Positions 17,154 through 25,468 of a DNA stretch of 64,000 nt are shown here, in pieces. The notes below the pieces were generated by a model, which had not been told where the DNA came from, ran no database searches, and saw only the letters and a list, made by a program, of their open reading frames with translations. Positions within the stretch are counted from its first letter, which is position 1, and each line of letters starts with the position of its first letter. The translations under genes and the position numbers were made by a program. Origin of the DNA: Synergistaceae bacterium (GTDB lineage Bacteria > Synergistota > Synergistia > Synergistales > Aminobacteriaceae); the NCBI GenBank assembly GCA_031267575.1, contig JAIRYN010000047.1, positions 62,001-126,000 on the forward strand. The letters are read 5' to 3'.

Positions 17154-17702
17154 TTAAGAATAGAGCTTCTTATACTCCTCCAACGTAAGCACTTCGCCAA
17201 AAATGCCAATATCGACAAGCCCGGCTTGGTGCATCTCCTCCGTTTTAGACGCTGTGCAGTCGCTGATGCAGCGAACCTTGTACGTGTGATAAAGCGCGTC
17301 CGAAGCGGTGGAACGGACGCAGACGTTCGTCCAGGTTCCCGTGACGACCACTGTGTCGATTCCTTCTTCCCTCAGGAACAAGTCGAGATCCGTGTATGCG
17401 AAGGAGCTGTGTCGTCTTTTTTGAACGATGTAATCGCCCAGCTCTTCGTTGGGGCGTAGTTCGTCGATGAAGTCCGATCCCCATGTGCCTTTAACCGCGT
17501 GAACCGGACGCACGCGAAAATCTTTATCGTTTTTCCGGTGCGCTTCCTCGATGAAGACGACTTGAATGCTTTTTTCGTGGGCAAATTTGATCAGATCCTG
17601 AAGTTTGGGAATAATCGTAAGGCCAGCCGGACAAAAAAGCGCGCCTTTCGGATCGGCAAAATCGTTGAGCATATCAATAATGAGAATCGCGTCTTTACTC
17701 AT
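17154..17702 (-). CDS. Isochorismatase-family cysteine hydrolase (candidate ureidoimidazolecarboxylate hydrolase)
   Basis: The 182-residue protein has the cysteine hydrolase triad: D10 in ILIIDMLNDF, K95 in VQKRRHSSF, and C128 in TWTNVCVRSTASDA. Relatives include N-carbamoylsarcosine amidase, ureidoacrylate amidohydrolase and biuret hydrolase, which cleave N-carbamoyl groups to CO2 and NH3. In purine fermentation the same chemistry converts 4-ureido-5-imidazolecarboxylate to the amino acid form, so this is the best candidate in the operon. It starts 30 bp after the cyclic amidohydrolase gene, with AAGGAG before ATG 17702. Confidence 0.88.
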   Translation of the reverse strand: MSKDAILIIDMLNDFADPKGALFCPAGLTIIPKLQDLIKFAHEKSIQVVFIEEAHRKNDKDFRVRPVHAVKGTWGSDFIDELRPNEELGDYIVQKRRHSSFAYTDLDLFLREEGIDTVVVTGTWTNVCVRSTASDALYHTYKVRCISDCTASKTEEMHQAGLVDIGIFGEVLTLEEYKKLYS

Positions 17703-17732
17703 TTCTTCTCCTTCTCCTTTTCCGAGATTGAA

Positions 17733-19145
17733 CTAGAAAATCAATTTCCGCGGTAAAGAACTGATGGTTTGGCGCTTGACATATTTCCCAAAGCCAGATT
17801 GGGCTACGATTCCTTTTTCTTCCGTAAATACGTCTTCGCCCCGCACAATGGTCCGTACAACTTTGCCCTTGAGTTTCATTCCGTCCAACGGAGTGTATTT
17901 GTTCAGACATTGAGTCTTCTTTTCGTCGATCGTCCACTCTTTTTCCAAGTCGATGATCGTGAAATCTGCGTCGGAACCGATGGCTAACGCTCCTTTTTTG
18001 GGGTACAGGCCGTAATGTATAGCGGGAGATGCGCAAAGAATCTCTACAAGGCGAGAAAGCCCAATGCGCCCCTTGTTGTAGCCTTCACTCACGATCACCG
18101 GTACCATCGTCTCCACGCCAGGAATCCCAGGAAAGGCGGTCCAAATGTCCATGCCCGCTTTATCTTTTTCCTCTTCGATACTGTAAGGCGCGTGGTCGGT
18201 GGCGATAAAGTCGACGCTCCCATCCGCGATACCTTTCCATAACATCGCATTGTCTTCAACGCGGCGGAGCGGAGGAGCTATTTTGGCGAAAGCCCCGTAT
18301 TTCGTCATGGCGTCTTGTGCGTTCAAAGTTAAATAGTGCGCGCAAGTTTCGGCGGTGACTTTCAAGCCTTTTATTTTCGCTTCACGAATCAATTCGGCGC
18401 CAATTCCCGTGCTCATATGCACAACGTGGAATCGAGCGTCTGTTTCTTCGCTGTAGCTGATGCAGAGCTGTATCGCCACTTTTTCCGCGAGAATCTTTCG
18501 TGCTTCCGCCCACGCCGGGCCGTCTTTCCGTCCTGCTTCTTTTAATTTGTTCACATAGAAATCGCATATAGCGAAATTCTCGCAATGAACTCCGACCGCA
18601 AGACCTGTTTTTGCGATTGCCGCAAAGCACTCCAGCATTTCCGGATCAGTGACGCGAGGATAGCTAGGCACAGAGGGAGTCATGTAAACTTTGAATGCGC
18701 ACACGCCAGCATCAGCCTGTTGCTGTACGACATCTAAAGCCCCATTGCGGACGTCTTCACCAGTGACCCCTCCCCACAAGGCGAAATCGACGATGGCTTG
18801 GGGTTCAAGGTGTGATAATTTGTAATTCAAATTATCAACGCTACGGACTGACGGTACACTACAGCAAGGCATGTCGATAATCGTGGTTACGCCTCCGGCG
18901 GCGGCCCCGCTGGTTCCGGTCAGAAATGTTTCGCGATGGGTAAAACCTTGATCCATGAAATGAGTATGAGAATCGATACACCCTGGCAAAACCAACTTGC
19001 TCTGCGCGTCCACGGTCCGTTTTGCCTCGATCTGCGCGTTCGCGAGGAAGCCGACAATGATTCCCTTGTCGACCAAAATATCCGTAATCACCGTTTGCTC
19101 TCCGTTGGGAACAGCCGCGTTTTTGATGAGAAGATCGTAACTCAC
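17733..19145 (-). CDS. Dihydropyrimidinase/allantoinase-type cyclic amidohydrolase (candidate xanthine amidohydrolase)
   Basis: The 470-residue TIM-barrel amidohydrolase has all metal ligands: H60 and H62 in DSHTHF, carbamylated K152 in CAFKVYMTPS, H187 in GVHCEN, H243 in VVHMSTG, and D317 in ATDHAPY. Family members hydrolyse cyclic amides (hydantoins, dihydropyrimidines, allantoin). The classical pathway opens the pyrimidine ring of xanthine by a metal-dependent amidohydrolase, and this is the only protein in the operon suited to it (inference). Allantoinase is the alternative; no urate oxidase accompanies it. Start GTG 19145 follows AAGGAGTG. Confidence 0.9.
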   Translation of the reverse strand: MSYDLLIKNAAVPNGEQTVITDILVDKGIIVGFLANAQIEAKRTVDAQSKLVLPGCIDSHTHFMDQGFTHRETFLTGTSGAAAGGVTTIIDMPCCSVPSVRSVDNLNYKLSHLEPQAIVDFALWGGVTGEDVRNGALDVVQQQADAGVCAFKVYMTPSVPSYPRVTDPEMLECFAAIAKTGLAVGVHCENFAICDFYVNKLKEAGRKDGPAWAEARKILAEKVAIQLCISYSEETDARFHVVHMSTGIGAELIREAKIKGLKVTAETCAHYLTLNAQDAMTKYGAFAKIAPPLRRVEDNAMLWKGIADGSVDFIATDHAPYSIEEEKDKAGMDIWTAFPGIPGVETMVPVIVSEGYNKGRIGLSRLVEILCASPAIHYGLYPKKGALAIGSDADFTIIDLEKEWTIDEKKTQCLNKYTPLDGMKLKGKVVRTIVRGEDVFTEEKGIVAQSGFGKYVKRQTISSLPRKLIF

Positions 19146-19248
19146 TTAATCAACACTCCTTCTGTCATGATTGATTTAGATCTTGCCAGTATCTTCAAAG
19201 CGCTTAACAGAGGAAATTAGCACAAGAGCACACGCCTCCCTCTTTGAG

Positions 19249-20409
19249 TCAACTTTTTTGAAGAGTTGATTTCAACAAATATTCTTTCAAAACTTTGGCG
19301 ATTCGCAATATAGATTCAATCGAGACATACTCGTCTGGCTGATGGAAGAACATCTCCTCCCCCGGACCGATAATGATGTACGGTACGCCAAGTCGAGGAA
19401 CAAATATTGAAGCGTCGGTAAAATACCGTATCCCCGTCGTTTTCCATGACATTTTTAGTTTTTTGTAGATTTCCGCGAAAGTACATATCAAAGGCGCGTT
19501 TTCATCCATACCTAAAGCAGGGCGGTTCTGAGTGACATCGTAAGATATTTTTAATAGATCGTTTTCGCGCATCTGATCTTGAGCGATAGTATTTATTTTT
19601 TCGAGTATAGAAGTATGGTCGATGCAGGGAGAAGTTCGAATGTCGAAAGAAGCCTTGGTATATTCTGGAACGACGTTTGAATAATTGCCGCCGTGAAGGC
19701 TGGTGATTGTACAGGTCGAGTGGCCTAAAAGCGGATATTTCCCTTTTTTATGGAGCCATTTTGCAATGTTTTGAGCGAACAGGGCAGTTTGTTCGATGGC
19801 GTTGACTCCTTTATCTGGCATAGCGGCATGAGCGCCACAGCCCCTGGTTTCCACCGACAACCAAAGTGTTCCCTTCTCAGCCAAACCTATTTTTTCATTT
19901 GTAGGCTTGACCACCACAATCTCTGTCGCCTTGTCGAGATATCCGCCATCGCAAAGGCTCTTCGCACCGATTCCACCGTTCTCTTCATCCGCGGTAAAAC
20001 AGAGCTGGATGTCTAGGACAGGCCGGAAATTATCTTCCAAAAGATTGAGAGCCGCTAAGAGGATACTTGTGACGCCCCCCTTCATGTCCGCGGCACCGCG
20101 ACCATAAACTCGATCTCCATCGTGAAAAGCGGAAAAAGGTCCATATTGCCATTGGTGTCCGACATCGACACCCACCGTATCCAAATGACCGACAATCGCT
20201 ATGGAGTGACTTCGATTTTTTCCAGGCAGGGTTACAATTAAAGAAGCTCTGTTATTCCCGTGCTCAAGAACAATACATTCAACGGGATACGTGCTGAACA
20301 AATCACATAGATAAAGCACAGCGTCTTTTTCGTCGCCGTATGGCTGAGGAGTTCGTATTCGTATCAATTGCCCCAAAATGTTTATAGCGCTCCGTTCTTC
20401 AAATTCCAC
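19249..20409 (-). CDS. M20-family metallo-hydrolase (deacylase/desuccinylase-like)
   Basis: The 386-residue protein has the di-zinc M20 pattern: VGHLDTVG with H75 and D77, RGAADMKGG with D108, TADEENGG with the catalytic E142/E143, and a late FFHQPDEYV. A dimerisation domain follows near residue 180. The family includes peptidases, desuccinylases and N-carbamoyl/allantoate amidohydrolases, and YgeY lies in the purine-related gene cluster of E. coli. Its step here is open: an alternative ureido hydrolase is possible. It is the first gene after the 370-bp regulatory gap. Start GTG 20409 follows AGGGGA. Confidence 0.85.
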   Translation of the reverse strand: MEFEERSAINILGQLIRIRTPQPYGDEKDAVLYLCDLFSTYPVECIVLEHGNNRASLIVTLPGKNRSHSIAIVGHLDTVGVDVGHQWQYGPFSAFHDGDRVYGRGAADMKGGVTSILLAALNLLEDNFRPVLDIQLCFTADEENGGIGAKSLCDGGYLDKATEIVVVKPTNEKIGLAEKGTLWLSVETRGCGAHAAMPDKGVNAIEQTALFAQNIAKWLHKKGKYPLLGHSTCTITSLHGGNYSNVVPEYTKASFDIRTSPCIDHTSILEKINTIAQDQMRENDLLKISYDVTQNRPALGMDENAPLICTFAEIYKKLKMSWKTTGIRYFTDASIFVPRLGVPYIIIGPGEEMFFHQPDEYVSIESILRIAKVLKEYLLKSTLQKS

Positions 20410-20779
20410 TTGAAAAATCCCCTCTAGGTGTGTCGCCTTTTGATTTTGGGAAACTCTCGCTTTATACTGAACACCATTACTTACTTATTCTCAGAAACAC
20501 TTGAAGTCGAAAAAGTTGATTGATGTTCACAAGGTAGATGGAAGATTAAGTATCATAATCATAAGAAGATGTTCTACAAAAGTCTTTGTCCATGAAGGAT
20601 AAAATTTTTAAAAAAATTTTGCAAAAAACTACAATAAATTTCACCAAATTTCGCCATTCTTAATCATGGCAGAGCTTTATAGAGATATAGAGTCGGTTGA
20701 TAATTGGATGATCATGATCTTTCAATTTGGTTTCAATTTGGAAATAGTCATAATGACGATGGGTAAGCACACGGAGAAT
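20410..20779. promoter_or_regulatory. Regulatory gap upstream of the purine operon
   Basis: These 370 bp are AT-rich, hold no gene, and lie just before the first catabolic gene and after the PucR-type regulator, so they should contain the operon promoter. A direct repeat TTTCAATTTGG (twice, about 20718-20740) and poly-A/T tracts at 20600-20635 are visible. No purine riboswitch core was recognised. Confidence 0.5.
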
Positions 20780-21940
20780 TTAGGAGTGTTCCTGAAGTCT
20801 GTATATACGGAGGGCAAGAGAGAGGTTAAAACGTTCTTCTGAATTGGCTGGGTCAATGTTCAAAAGTTCCCAAATTTTGGCAGCTCTGTATTTGACAGTA
20901 TTGTAATGCAAAGCAAGTATATGAGCAACCTTTTGTAGATTTCCACTGTTTTCTTCTATGCACAAGAGCGTTTGCAAAAGTTCTCCGTTTTTGCCGTGAT
21001 CCTGGATGATGGGAGCCAATGTTTGACGACAAAAATCCGTAGCTGCATCGGTATTCGCCATCGTCGCCAATAAACGGAGCCCGCCTAACTGATTCCAAAA
21101 AACAATCTTTTCTTTTTCTTTTCCGGGAGAGCTTTCCAGAATCATCAATGCCTGCCGCGCTTCTTGGTAGCTTTTGTGGGCAAAAAGCGGTGATTTTCGA
21201 CAATCCCCGACAGCGGCGATTATTTCGACTGCATATCGGTCTTGTATATCTTTGCGCAATGCGCCTAAAACTTCACGTAACCTGTAATGGAAGTGTCGTA
21301 AGTCATTCGCGTCGGGATTATAGGATAGAAGGAAAACAATAGAATGCGCTTCCTGCGAAAAGATAGATTGGGGAAAAAAGGCGCGGATTCTGACACAGGA
21401 AAGTTCCCAAAAGTCATGTGTCGCTAAATCTTTTTTGCCGATATATTTTCGAGAGAGAGCAATAATCAGACATATGACTCCACCGTCGAGTTGCCAATGA
21501 AATGTTCTGGCTCGATTGATCAATTCCTCTTGATGTACGATCCTGTTATACAAGAGATCTTGAACAAAATTGTTCCGGTATTCACTTTCCATCTTTTCTT
21601 GAAGTATTGTCTGCCTGTAAATCAACTGTATGGCCGCTAAACTGTTAACAAGGTTTTCTTCTTTAGTTTTTTCGGACGACGGAGAGGTGTTCAACAAGAG
21701 ATAACCCAACAATTGGCAGGACAAACGGACCTCTTGAAACGCATAAAGCCGCATCAGTTCTTTTAAAGGATAAGTCGTAGCGCGTTCGCAAAAAAGTGGG
21801 GCGCCGGAACAAAATACGGCACCCGTCCGCATATCTTTCCAAGCGACATCAATACCGATATCTTCGCGTATGGCTTTTAAAAGTTTGTGTATGTCTTCTC
21901 CTTCTAACAAAATTTCTAGAAAACACGCAAAGGAATTCAT
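20780..21940 (-). CDS. PucR/CdaR-family transcriptional regulator
   Basis: The 386-residue protein ends in a PucR-type helix-turn-helix (HTH_30), with LHYNTVKYRAAKIWELLNID typical of the family. A GGDEF-like CdaR domain occupies the middle, and the N-terminal 130 residues form a sensing region. PucR of Bacillus controls purine catabolism genes, and the position at the head of this purine locus supports the same job (inference). It is transcribed in the same direction as the catabolic genes, with cyclodeaminase upstream. ATG 21940 has a GAGG site. Confidence 0.88.
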   Translation of the reverse strand: MNSFACFLEILLEGEDIHKLLKAIREDIGIDVAWKDMRTGAVFCSGAPLFCERATTYPLKELMRLYAFQEVRLSCQLLGYLLLNTSPSSEKTKEENLVNSLAAIQLIYRQTILQEKMESEYRNNFVQDLLYNRIVHQEELINRARTFHWQLDGGVICLIIALSRKYIGKKDLATHDFWELSCVRIRAFFPQSIFSQEAHSIVFLLSYNPDANDLRHFHYRLREVLGALRKDIQDRYAVEIIAAVGDCRKSPLFAHKSYQEARQALMILESSPGKEKEKIVFWNQLGGLRLLATMANTDAATDFCRQTLAPIIQDHGKNGELLQTLLCIEENSGNLQKVAHILALHYNTVKYRAAKIWELLNIDPANSEERFNLSLALRIYRLQEHS

Positions 21941-22087
21941 GAAAGCACTTCCTCAGCTCAAAAATACACCATGCAATGCAGGAGTCAATATGCTGTTGTG
22001 CTGCTTTGCATTTTTAGAGGAGTAATAAAATCCGCCAGGCGACCGGAGGTTCGAAGTGAGTCACCCTAACTACCATAGTCGTCTGTA

Positions 22088-22717
22088 TCAATATACGAAT
22101 CTGTTTTTGAATACCGCATCGGTTTTCCCGTGCTGAATTTGAATCTCTGTTTTGGCAGCGTCGAGTTGGCTTTGGAATTTGAGGGCAGTATTTGTATCTG
22201 TAATGCTCGGAAGGTTTATCGTCACGTTCATGATCGCGCCCAGCGCGGCGAGATGGGCACATTCGATAGCCACTCCGCAATCACTGAGAACATTATCGTG
22301 CGCGACACTTGCCACGCTCTCCAAGAGTTTACAGCAAGTTATGGACAATTGTGTCGTCTCCATCGGTATTTGTGTTGCCTCAACCATTGCTGCCTCGATT
22401 TCCTTTTTTCGGGTCTCTTGCTCGTGCTCAGATGTTTTGGGAAGTTTGTAGGCTCTCATGACTTTGTTAAACGCGTCCGTGTCCTCGTCGGCCAGCTCAA
22501 TAAAGCGTTTTTGCGCGATTGCTAGACTGTCCATCACTTCTAGAAGCAAATCGGAGGCTTCCGTTTTATTGGATCGTTGTAAAGTGAGCCCACATACCAT
22601 TACGCCAAGCCCTGCAGCAAATGCCCCATTCACGGCCGAAATCGTTCCGCCGCCAGGGGCCGGAGATGACGATGCCAGTTCAGAAACAAATTCTTTCATA
22701 GATAAGTCCATTAACAT
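22088..22717 (-). CDS. fchA: Formimino-tetrahydrofolate cyclodeaminase
   Basis: The 209-residue, mainly helical protein begins LSMKEFVSELASSSPAPGGG, the folate-binding signature of the FTCD C-terminal domain and FchA. It converts 5-formimino-THF to 5,10-methenyl-THF with release of ammonia, feeding one-carbon units to formate and ATP or to glycine/serine interconversion. It completes the step begun by the formiminotransferase at 13658-14608. ATG 22717 has AAAGGAGAG upstream. It is the first gene of the minus-strand purine block, 147 bp before the PucR-type regulator. Confidence 0.93.
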   Translation of the reverse strand: MLMDLSMKEFVSELASSSPAPGGGTISAVNGAFAAGLGVMVCGLTLQRSNKTEASDLLLEVMDSLAIAQKRFIELADEDTDAFNKVMRAYKLPKTSEHEQETRKKEIEAAMVEATQIPMETTQLSITCCKLLESVASVAHDNVLSDCGVAIECAHLAALGAIMNVTINLPSITDTNTALKFQSQLDAAKTEIQIQHGKTDAVFKNRFVY

Positions 22718-23167
22718 GCTATTCTCTCCTTTATAATTTTGCTTTATAATTTTGCTTTTTATTTACGCGTAACAAACAACAGCGCCCCGTCTTTATTCGG
22801 AGAGAATTTAGCTTCCTCCAAAACTTTAAAGCTGCGCAGTTCAAAGCAACGTGTAAAAAAATCTTAGACTACAAAGAAGCAATTTACTGACCCCTCGGTC
22901 GATAAATTACTCCCTTGTAGCCTAAGACGATTAGGTCGTCCGGTCGAAACGTTCATACCAAATCAATGAACTTATACAAGAAAGTTATCAAATATTTTAT
23001 TTTAATTTATTCTAACATCCCCAATTTAAATGTCAAGCAATTTATGTCGTTCTGTCGTTTTATCGAATTTTTCTTAACCTATTGACATTGGTTATCTTTT
23101 ATTTCATCATATTGAGTTGTAGGTTTACCGCATGAAAGAGTCCTGCATTTTTTCCAGGACTCTTTCA
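22718..23167. other. Intergenic region with a long hairpin and a second stem-loop
   Basis: No gene is supported. It includes two tandem copies of a TTTATAATTTTGC-like unit (about 22730-22757), a roughly 30-bp imperfect hairpin at 22862-22927, and a 14-bp perfect stem near 23131-23168. The promoter for fchA should be near 22740-22860. Confidence 0.5.
22862..22927. repeat. Long imperfect hairpin (about 30-bp arms, 3-5 nt loop)
   Basis: The left arm TCTTAGACTACAAAGAAG and onward to GACC at 22892 pairs with the right arm running back from 22927, with about six mismatches, several G-U compatible. It is too long for a typical terminator and resembles either a structured RNA or a miniature palindromic element. 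Confidence 0.65.
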
Positions 23168-23168
23168 T
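23131..23168. repeat. 14-bp perfect stem-loop with T-rich loop
   Basis: ATGAAAGAGTCCTG and CAGGACTCTTTCAT are exact reverse complements around a CATTTTTTC loop. The T-run is inside the loop, so this is not a standard terminator. It marks the 5' border of the DUF1963 pseudogene. Confidence 0.6.
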
Positions 23169-23727
23169 TATGAAGGCGGCGTGGAAGTCTGGAGCTCCGA
23201 CCCGACGGACGCGGACGGCTTTAGGGTTTATCACCATAAAGAGCTTGCCGGGCTTTCGTATCCAACAGGTGAAGCCTTGGGTGGCGTGGGACTTGGCCCG
23301 GAAATGTTGAAGGAGTTTATGAACATCATATAAACATCAAAAAACGTGCGGACACGGACGTATTTGATGAGATTTTTGATGAGATTATCGAAGAATATAA
23401 AAAAACCGCTTGCTTGGTGAAGGTGACCACCAACTGCTAGGTCATTCTCATTTGGTACAAGGCGAGATATTCGAGGAATGCCAATTGATGAGCGACGGTC
23501 TGTTTTGCGGCAATGAAAGCGGCTATCGTGACCCGCGCGCGAAAGAGTTTCGGGATGGCGCAAAGGATTGGACGCTGCTTTTCCAGATTGATTCCGACGA
23601 CAATGCCGATGTTCTGTGTGGCGACTGCGGCATGGCGTATTTCGCCATTCGTAAGGCCGACCTTGCTGCCAGCGACTTCTCGCGGGTATGGGCGATGTTC
23701 CAGTGCTGCTGGAGCGGCGGTAACTGA
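23168..23727 (+). pseudogene. Decayed DUF1963 (YwqG-like) protein gene
   Basis: Three frames joined together give one recognisable protein. SYPTGEALGGVGLGPEMLKE comes first, then RADTDVFDEIFDEIIEEYK, then HHQLLGHSHLVQGEIFEECQ, DWTLLFQIDSDD and GDCGMAYFAIRKADL, the last being the DUF1963 core. The first break coincides with an 11-bp duplication (AACATCATATA near 23322-23332, then AACATC), and the second with the A7 run near 23399. The 5' end is lost at the stem-loop. The function of the family is unknown. Confidence 0.7.
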
Positions 23728-23806
23728 ATTGCAAACTTTGCGTAGTAGGCGTTCCCGAACCGTACCAAGATCAGAAAGAACGAAACCACTGCCAAAAGAC
23801 CAACAC

Positions 23807-23956
23807 TCACACCGATCCACTTCGCGGACCGACAGTACGAAACCCTGGATGGATGCGTGCATAGCGAGGAATGTTGGAGATGCCCACCGCGATCATCATA
23901 TTGAAAATATTGAAAAGCCCCGTTCCAAGGGAGGCTGTGATAGCTATGGCGAGAAG
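23807..23956 (-). pseudogene. Fragment of a DppC-like peptide ABC transporter permease
   Basis: A 50-codon frame reads LLAIAITASLGTGLFNIF and IAVGISNIPRYARI before running into unrelated codons and a stop. This matches the conserved cytoplasmic loop of oligopeptide/dipeptide permeases (DppC/OppC). The rest of the gene is absent. It abuts the left-end hairpin of an IS605-like element. Confidence 0.65.
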
Positions 23957-23958
23957 AT

Positions 23959-24031
23959 GCGATTCTCATCCAAGCTCATCCAAGCTCATCCAACGGCTGA
24001 AGCCGTTGGCTTTCTCATCGCTTTATCGTAA
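23959..24031 (-). mobile_element. Solo left end of the IS200/IS605-type element family
   Basis: The palindrome CCAACGGCTGAAGCCGTTGG (23990-24009) and flanking GATTCTCATCCAA / GCTTTATCGTAA match the left ends at 45463 and 55276. A CAAGCTCATC unit is repeated next to it. No other part of the element is present here. Confidence 0.7.
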
Positions 24032-24052
24032 CCCTGAGTGAATAGAAAGTAT

Positions 24053-25435
24053 TTAAACACCTGAATCAACTGCTTTGAACTCTACGGGGTCATCCGCGCA
24101 GGGCAACATAATTGCCACCACTAAGCCTCCCGATTGGGCGTTCGATGCTTTGATAGTCCCGCCGTGTTTTTCAACAATACGTTTTGTTATCGCCAATCCG
24201 AGCCCGACCCCTCCCCGGGAACGTTCTCTTGCCTTTTCGGTGCGATAATATGGTAAAAAAATTTTCTCTAGATCTTCTTCCGAAATGCCTTTCCCATAAT
24301 CTCTGATATTTACTGTGACATTATTACCTTTCCGATATGTATTTATTTCAATTCCACTTGATGACTCTGTATAATGGATAGCGTTATGTATTACGTTTCC
24401 TAGTGCCCGATTCAGAAGTATTACATCTCCTATGACGGCAACCTTTTCAACATTTACGGTAATAAATTTCTTTTTTTCTCCCTCCTTTTCCTCTTTCATT
24501 CGGTGTTCCGTATCGCTCCCAAACTGGACATCCTCAACGATGGAATTTATTACTTCATCCAGTTCTACAATTTCAGACCGCAGATTCATTTCGTCGGTGC
24601 GTGTTAGGGTCAGAAGTTCCTCTACCATCTTGTCGATACGCCTTATTTCCAACTCTATGCGGTCAATATACTTTCTAGGTTCTGTGCAGGATTTGTCCCG
24701 TAAAAGTGCGGAAGCAACCTCCATACGTTGTAAGGGAGATCGGATTTCGTGAGAAATATCGCTCAGGAGCCTTTTTTGAGATGAGATAAGATTTTCTACA
24801 CGTTCGCCCATATTATTGAAGCGTCTGCCCAAGTCGGCGATCTCGTCACCGCGCCCAACTACACTCTGCCCTACTCTTGCGGATAAATCTCCGTTCGCCA
24901 GTTGAAGCGTGGTGCGTTGAAGTTCCGCGAGCGGAGTCATGAAATTACGCACGAGCATGAAGCTAAAAATGGCACAGAGAACGGCCACCATCAGAAATAC
25001 CTCTACGTTGTGCCTTCTGGGGCCTGGCTTCGAGCCCACAACAATTTTTGTCCGGTCAGAATGTGAAACGGATGAAACGACAATTGGAGCCGGTGGATAC
25101 TGCGTGTTGTCCGTTTCTTTCAATATATGTTCGACGAGCCACTCCGAATCAGGCAGGTAAAAATTTTCCCCATTTCGCCGAACACAGATCTTTAAGCCGC
25201 TCGCGTTTTCCATTGATTCCAGCCACGACATCAGAAGTTCACGCGGTATCGGTTCAGCCTGTTTTGCAAGTTCTGAAACGCTCCATTGCATATGGCGCAT
25301 GACTCCCAACGGCATACCACTGCGCTGATCGCGGATCATACGGGACAGGGTGAAGAAAACGATGGGGAGAAAGAAGACCAGCAACATGGTGAGATATATT
25401 TTCCAGAACAGAGAAAACCTCGTTATTTTTTTCAT
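24053..25435 (-). CDS. Sensor histidine kinase (CpxA/EnvZ-like)
   Basis: The 460-residue protein has an N-terminal membrane helix (about 10-30), a periplasmic sensor region of about 115 residues, a second membrane helix near 150-165, a HAMP domain, the phospho-acceptor box SHEIRSPLQRMEVA, and an ATP-binding domain with NVIHNAIHYT, DYGKGIS and GVGLGLAIT. It should phosphorylate the response regulator encoded 33 bp upstream. The architecture is CpxA-like, suggesting envelope sensing, but the signal cannot be read. A strong GGGAGGG lies unusually far (about 15 nt) from the ATG. Confidence 0.92.
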   Translation of the reverse strand: MKKITRFSLFWKIYLTMLLVFFLPIVFFTLSRMIRDQRSGMPLGVMRHMQWSVSELAKQAEPIPRELLMSWLESMENASGLKICVRRNGENFYLPDSEWLVEHILKETDNTQYPPAPIVVSSVSHSDRTKIVVGSKPGPRRHNVEVFLMVAVLCAIFSFMLVRNFMTPLAELQRTTLQLANGDLSARVGQSVVGRGDEIADLGRRFNNMGERVENLISSQKRLLSDISHEIRSPLQRMEVASALLRDKSCTEPRKYIDRIELEIRRIDKMVEELLTLTRTDEMNLRSEIVELDEVINSIVEDVQFGSDTEHRMKEEKEGEKKKFITVNVEKVAVIGDVILLNRALGNVIHNAIHYTESSSGIEINTYRKGNNVTVNIRDYGKGISEEDLEKIFLPYYRTEKARERSRGGVGLGLAITKRIVEKHGGTIKASNAQSGGLVVAIMLPCADDPVEFKAVDSGV

Positions 25436-25468
25436 AATAAAATAAAAAATCCCTCCCGGATAAAACCA

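Noticed and set aside
13658-22717. FtcD and FchA as histidine degradation enzymes, with the HutH-like gene as partner
   Set aside because: No urocanase or imidazolonepropionase is present, the HutH-like gene is 28 kb away and lacks MIO, and the surrounding genes fit purine breakdown.
20410-23100. Purine riboswitch upstream of the purine genes
   Set aside because: I looked for the conserved junction core of guanine/adenine-type riboswitches on both strands and saw none. The long hairpin at 22862 does not match that fold.
23131-23168. Terminator for fchA or the DUF1963 gene
   Set aside because: The T-run lies in the loop and no T-tract follows the stem on either strand.
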